This document shows positions 62,961-64,000 of a stretch of 64,000 bases of DNA, piece by piece. The DNA comes from an uncultured Muribaculaceae bacterium. Its GTDB lineage: Bacteria > Bacteroidota > Bacteroidia > Bacteroidales > Muribaculaceae. Both the position numbers and the translations under genes were made by a program. The stretch spans positions 1 through 64,000 of the forward strand of contig CAKUAR010000006.1 of assembly GCA_934636465.1 (NCBI GenBank), read 5' to 3'. Under the pieces are notes generated by a model, which saw only the letters and a list, made by a program, of their open reading frames with translations, searched no databases and was not told the origin of the DNA. The first letter of the stretch is position 1; each line of letters opens with the position of its first letter.

Positions 62961-64000
62961 CCAGCCCATTGCCATAGAAGCCCCTGAACGCATCACGGCC
63001 ACAGTGGCGCTGCCTGCATCTAAGAGTATCAGCAATCGCGCCTTGATTGTCAATGCGCTTGCCGCAAGCCCTTGCTCGCTGCAAAACCTCTCCACAAGTG
63101 ACGACACCACCACACTCAAAAATGCCTTGTCACACCCCGAAGCGACAAGTGTCAACATTGGCGCAGCTGGCACGGCAATGCGCTTTCTCACAGCATTTTT
63201 TGCAACCATACAAGGCCACACCGCAACACTCGACGGCAGTGAGCGCATGCGTCAACGCCCCATAGCACCCCTGGCAGATGCACTCCGCTTTCTTGGAGCA
63301 GACATCAGCTATTGCAACAAAGAGGGCTTTCCGCCGCTACGCATTTCTGGCAGGCGGCTCGTCCCACGACATCTGCGCATCGACGGCAGTCTTAGTTCCC
63401 AATTCACTTCGGCAATACTCATGATAGCCCCAATCATAGGCGACATGCACATAAGCATCACCGGCAAGGCTCTTTCTCTGCCCTACATCGACATGACACT
63501 TGCCATTATGCGCCAATTCGGCATCACCGCCCACCGCCACGGGCTCGACATTGACATTGCCAAAGGCAATTATTGCCACAGCGGTGACTTCTCGGTGGAG
63601 AGCGACTGGTCGGCAGCGTCTTACTGGTTTGCTATAAGCGCGCTCTGCCCGCAGTCGTCAATCAGCCTCACCGGCCTAAACCAGACAAGCGTGCAGGGCG
63701 ACTCTGCAATCCTCTCATATCTGCCGCAAATAGGGATTCAAGCCGCATGGCAAGCCGACGGCACCCTGCATCTTAGCCACAACGGCAGCACAACAGATTT
63801 CTTTGAGGCCGATTTCAGCGGCACTCCCGACATAGCCCAGACTTTCATCACCATGCTATGCCTGCTTGGCATCAAATTCCGACTGCACGGTCTTAGCAAT
63901 CTGAAAATCAAGGAAACCGACCGGCTCGCCGCTATGGTGACAGAAATGGCAAAAATCGGTTTCACCATATCGGCTGGCAGCGACACAATCGCCTGGCTCG
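62950..64000 (+). CDS. aroA: 3-phosphoshikimate 1-carboxyvinyltransferase (5' part, runs off the window)
   Basis: AroA (EPSP synthase) joins phosphoenolpyruvate and shikimate 3-phosphate in the chorismate pathway. An ATG at 62950, overlapping the AraC-family gene end, opens a frame that stays open for 350 codons to the window edge. It begins MVTDQPIAIEAPERITATVA and shows the substrate-binding motif LPASKSISNRALIVNALAAS. GAAGTAMRFLTAF corresponds to the usual GNAGTAMRPLTA loop. LDGSERMRQRPIAPLADALR, IDGSLSSQFTSAILMIAP, and SDWSAASYWFAI follow, with LKIKETDRLAAMVTEMAKIG near the edge. The Bacteroidetes form with GTAMRFLTA is typical. The last 60 or so residues are missing only because of the window end. 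Confidence 0.95.
   Translation, partial: MVTDQPIAIEAPERITATVALPASKSISNRALIVNALAASPCSLQNLSTSDDTTTLKNALSHPEATSVNIGAAGTAMRFLTAFFATIQGHTATLDGSERMRQRPIAPLADALRFLGADISYCNKEGFPPLRISGRRLVPRHLRIDGSLSSQFTSAILMIAPIIGDMHISITGKALSLPYIDMTLAIMRQFGITAHRHGLDIDIAKGNYCHSGDFSVESDWSAASYWFAISALCPQSSISLTGLNQTSVQGDSAILSYLPQIGIQAAWQADGTLHLSHNGSTTDFFEADFSGTPDIAQTFITMLCLLGIKFRLHGLSNLKIKETDRLAAMVTEMAKIGFTISAGSDTIAWL

Overview
The window is a chromosomal segment of a member of the Bacteroidales, perhaps a Muribaculaceae-like gut bacterium; the family is an inference. The order is supported by promoters of the TTTG / TAnnTTTG type, a single fused SecDF, a GH13_8-type glycogen branching enzyme, a parA-parB-DUF5683-mltD cluster, a NigD-like lipoprotein, an ECF sigma factor paired with a beta-barrel protein that has an anti-sigma-like N-terminus, and many secreted proteins with C-terminal sorting domains of the type IX secretion (T9SS) kind. 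There is no plasmid, phage, insertion sequence, CRISPR array or rRNA operon in view.

Layout. 0-5.2 kb: a META-domain lipoprotein, surE, nagB, an intergenic repeat zone, a tiny low-complexity lipoprotein and an AMP-forming acyl-CoA ligase. 5.4-7.8 kb: tRNA-Lys and the glycogen branching enzyme. 7.8-13.7 kb, minus strand: a secreted propeller protein, an unknown lipoprotein, a nucleoside hydrolase, a coiled-coil lipoprotein and an internally deleted remnant of a DUF4143 ATPase. 14.1-19.6 kb, plus strand: a secreted SGNH esterase, then an arginine operon in which a GNAT acyltransferase is fused in frame to ArgG, followed by argC and argD. 19.6-28.5 kb, minus strand: a small secreted protein and two very large surface proteins. 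28.7-37.2 kb, plus strand: proC, ssb, parA, parB, DUF5683, mltD and gyrB. 37.2-40.8 kb: a degenerate leader region and a 932-residue secreted protein. 40.9-44.3 kb: two identical tRNA-Glu genes around rpsT, then recO and a lemA-TPM-TPM operon. 44.8-51.1 kb: a FadL-type porin and a cluster of paralogous secreted proteins with tRNA-Arg inside and a deletion remnant of a third paralogue. 51.3-57.7 kb: secDF, a large Ig-like lipoprotein, a small membrane protein and a WbuC-like cupin. 57.7-60.4 kb, minus strand: an ECF sigma / anti-sigma-barrel / NigD operon. 60.7-64 kb: an iron-type alcohol dehydrogenase, an AraC-family regulator and the first 350 codons of aroA.

How the genes fit together. Housekeeping units (arginine, proline, shikimate, chromosome partition, gyrase, Sec) alternate with envelope and surface genes. 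The main points of interest are the GNAT-ArgG fusion, a C-terminal motif shared by two otherwise unlike giant secreted proteins, a family of modular intergenic palindromes in four copies, deletion scars of two genes, an SSB without its acidic tip, and the trans-envelope sigma operon.
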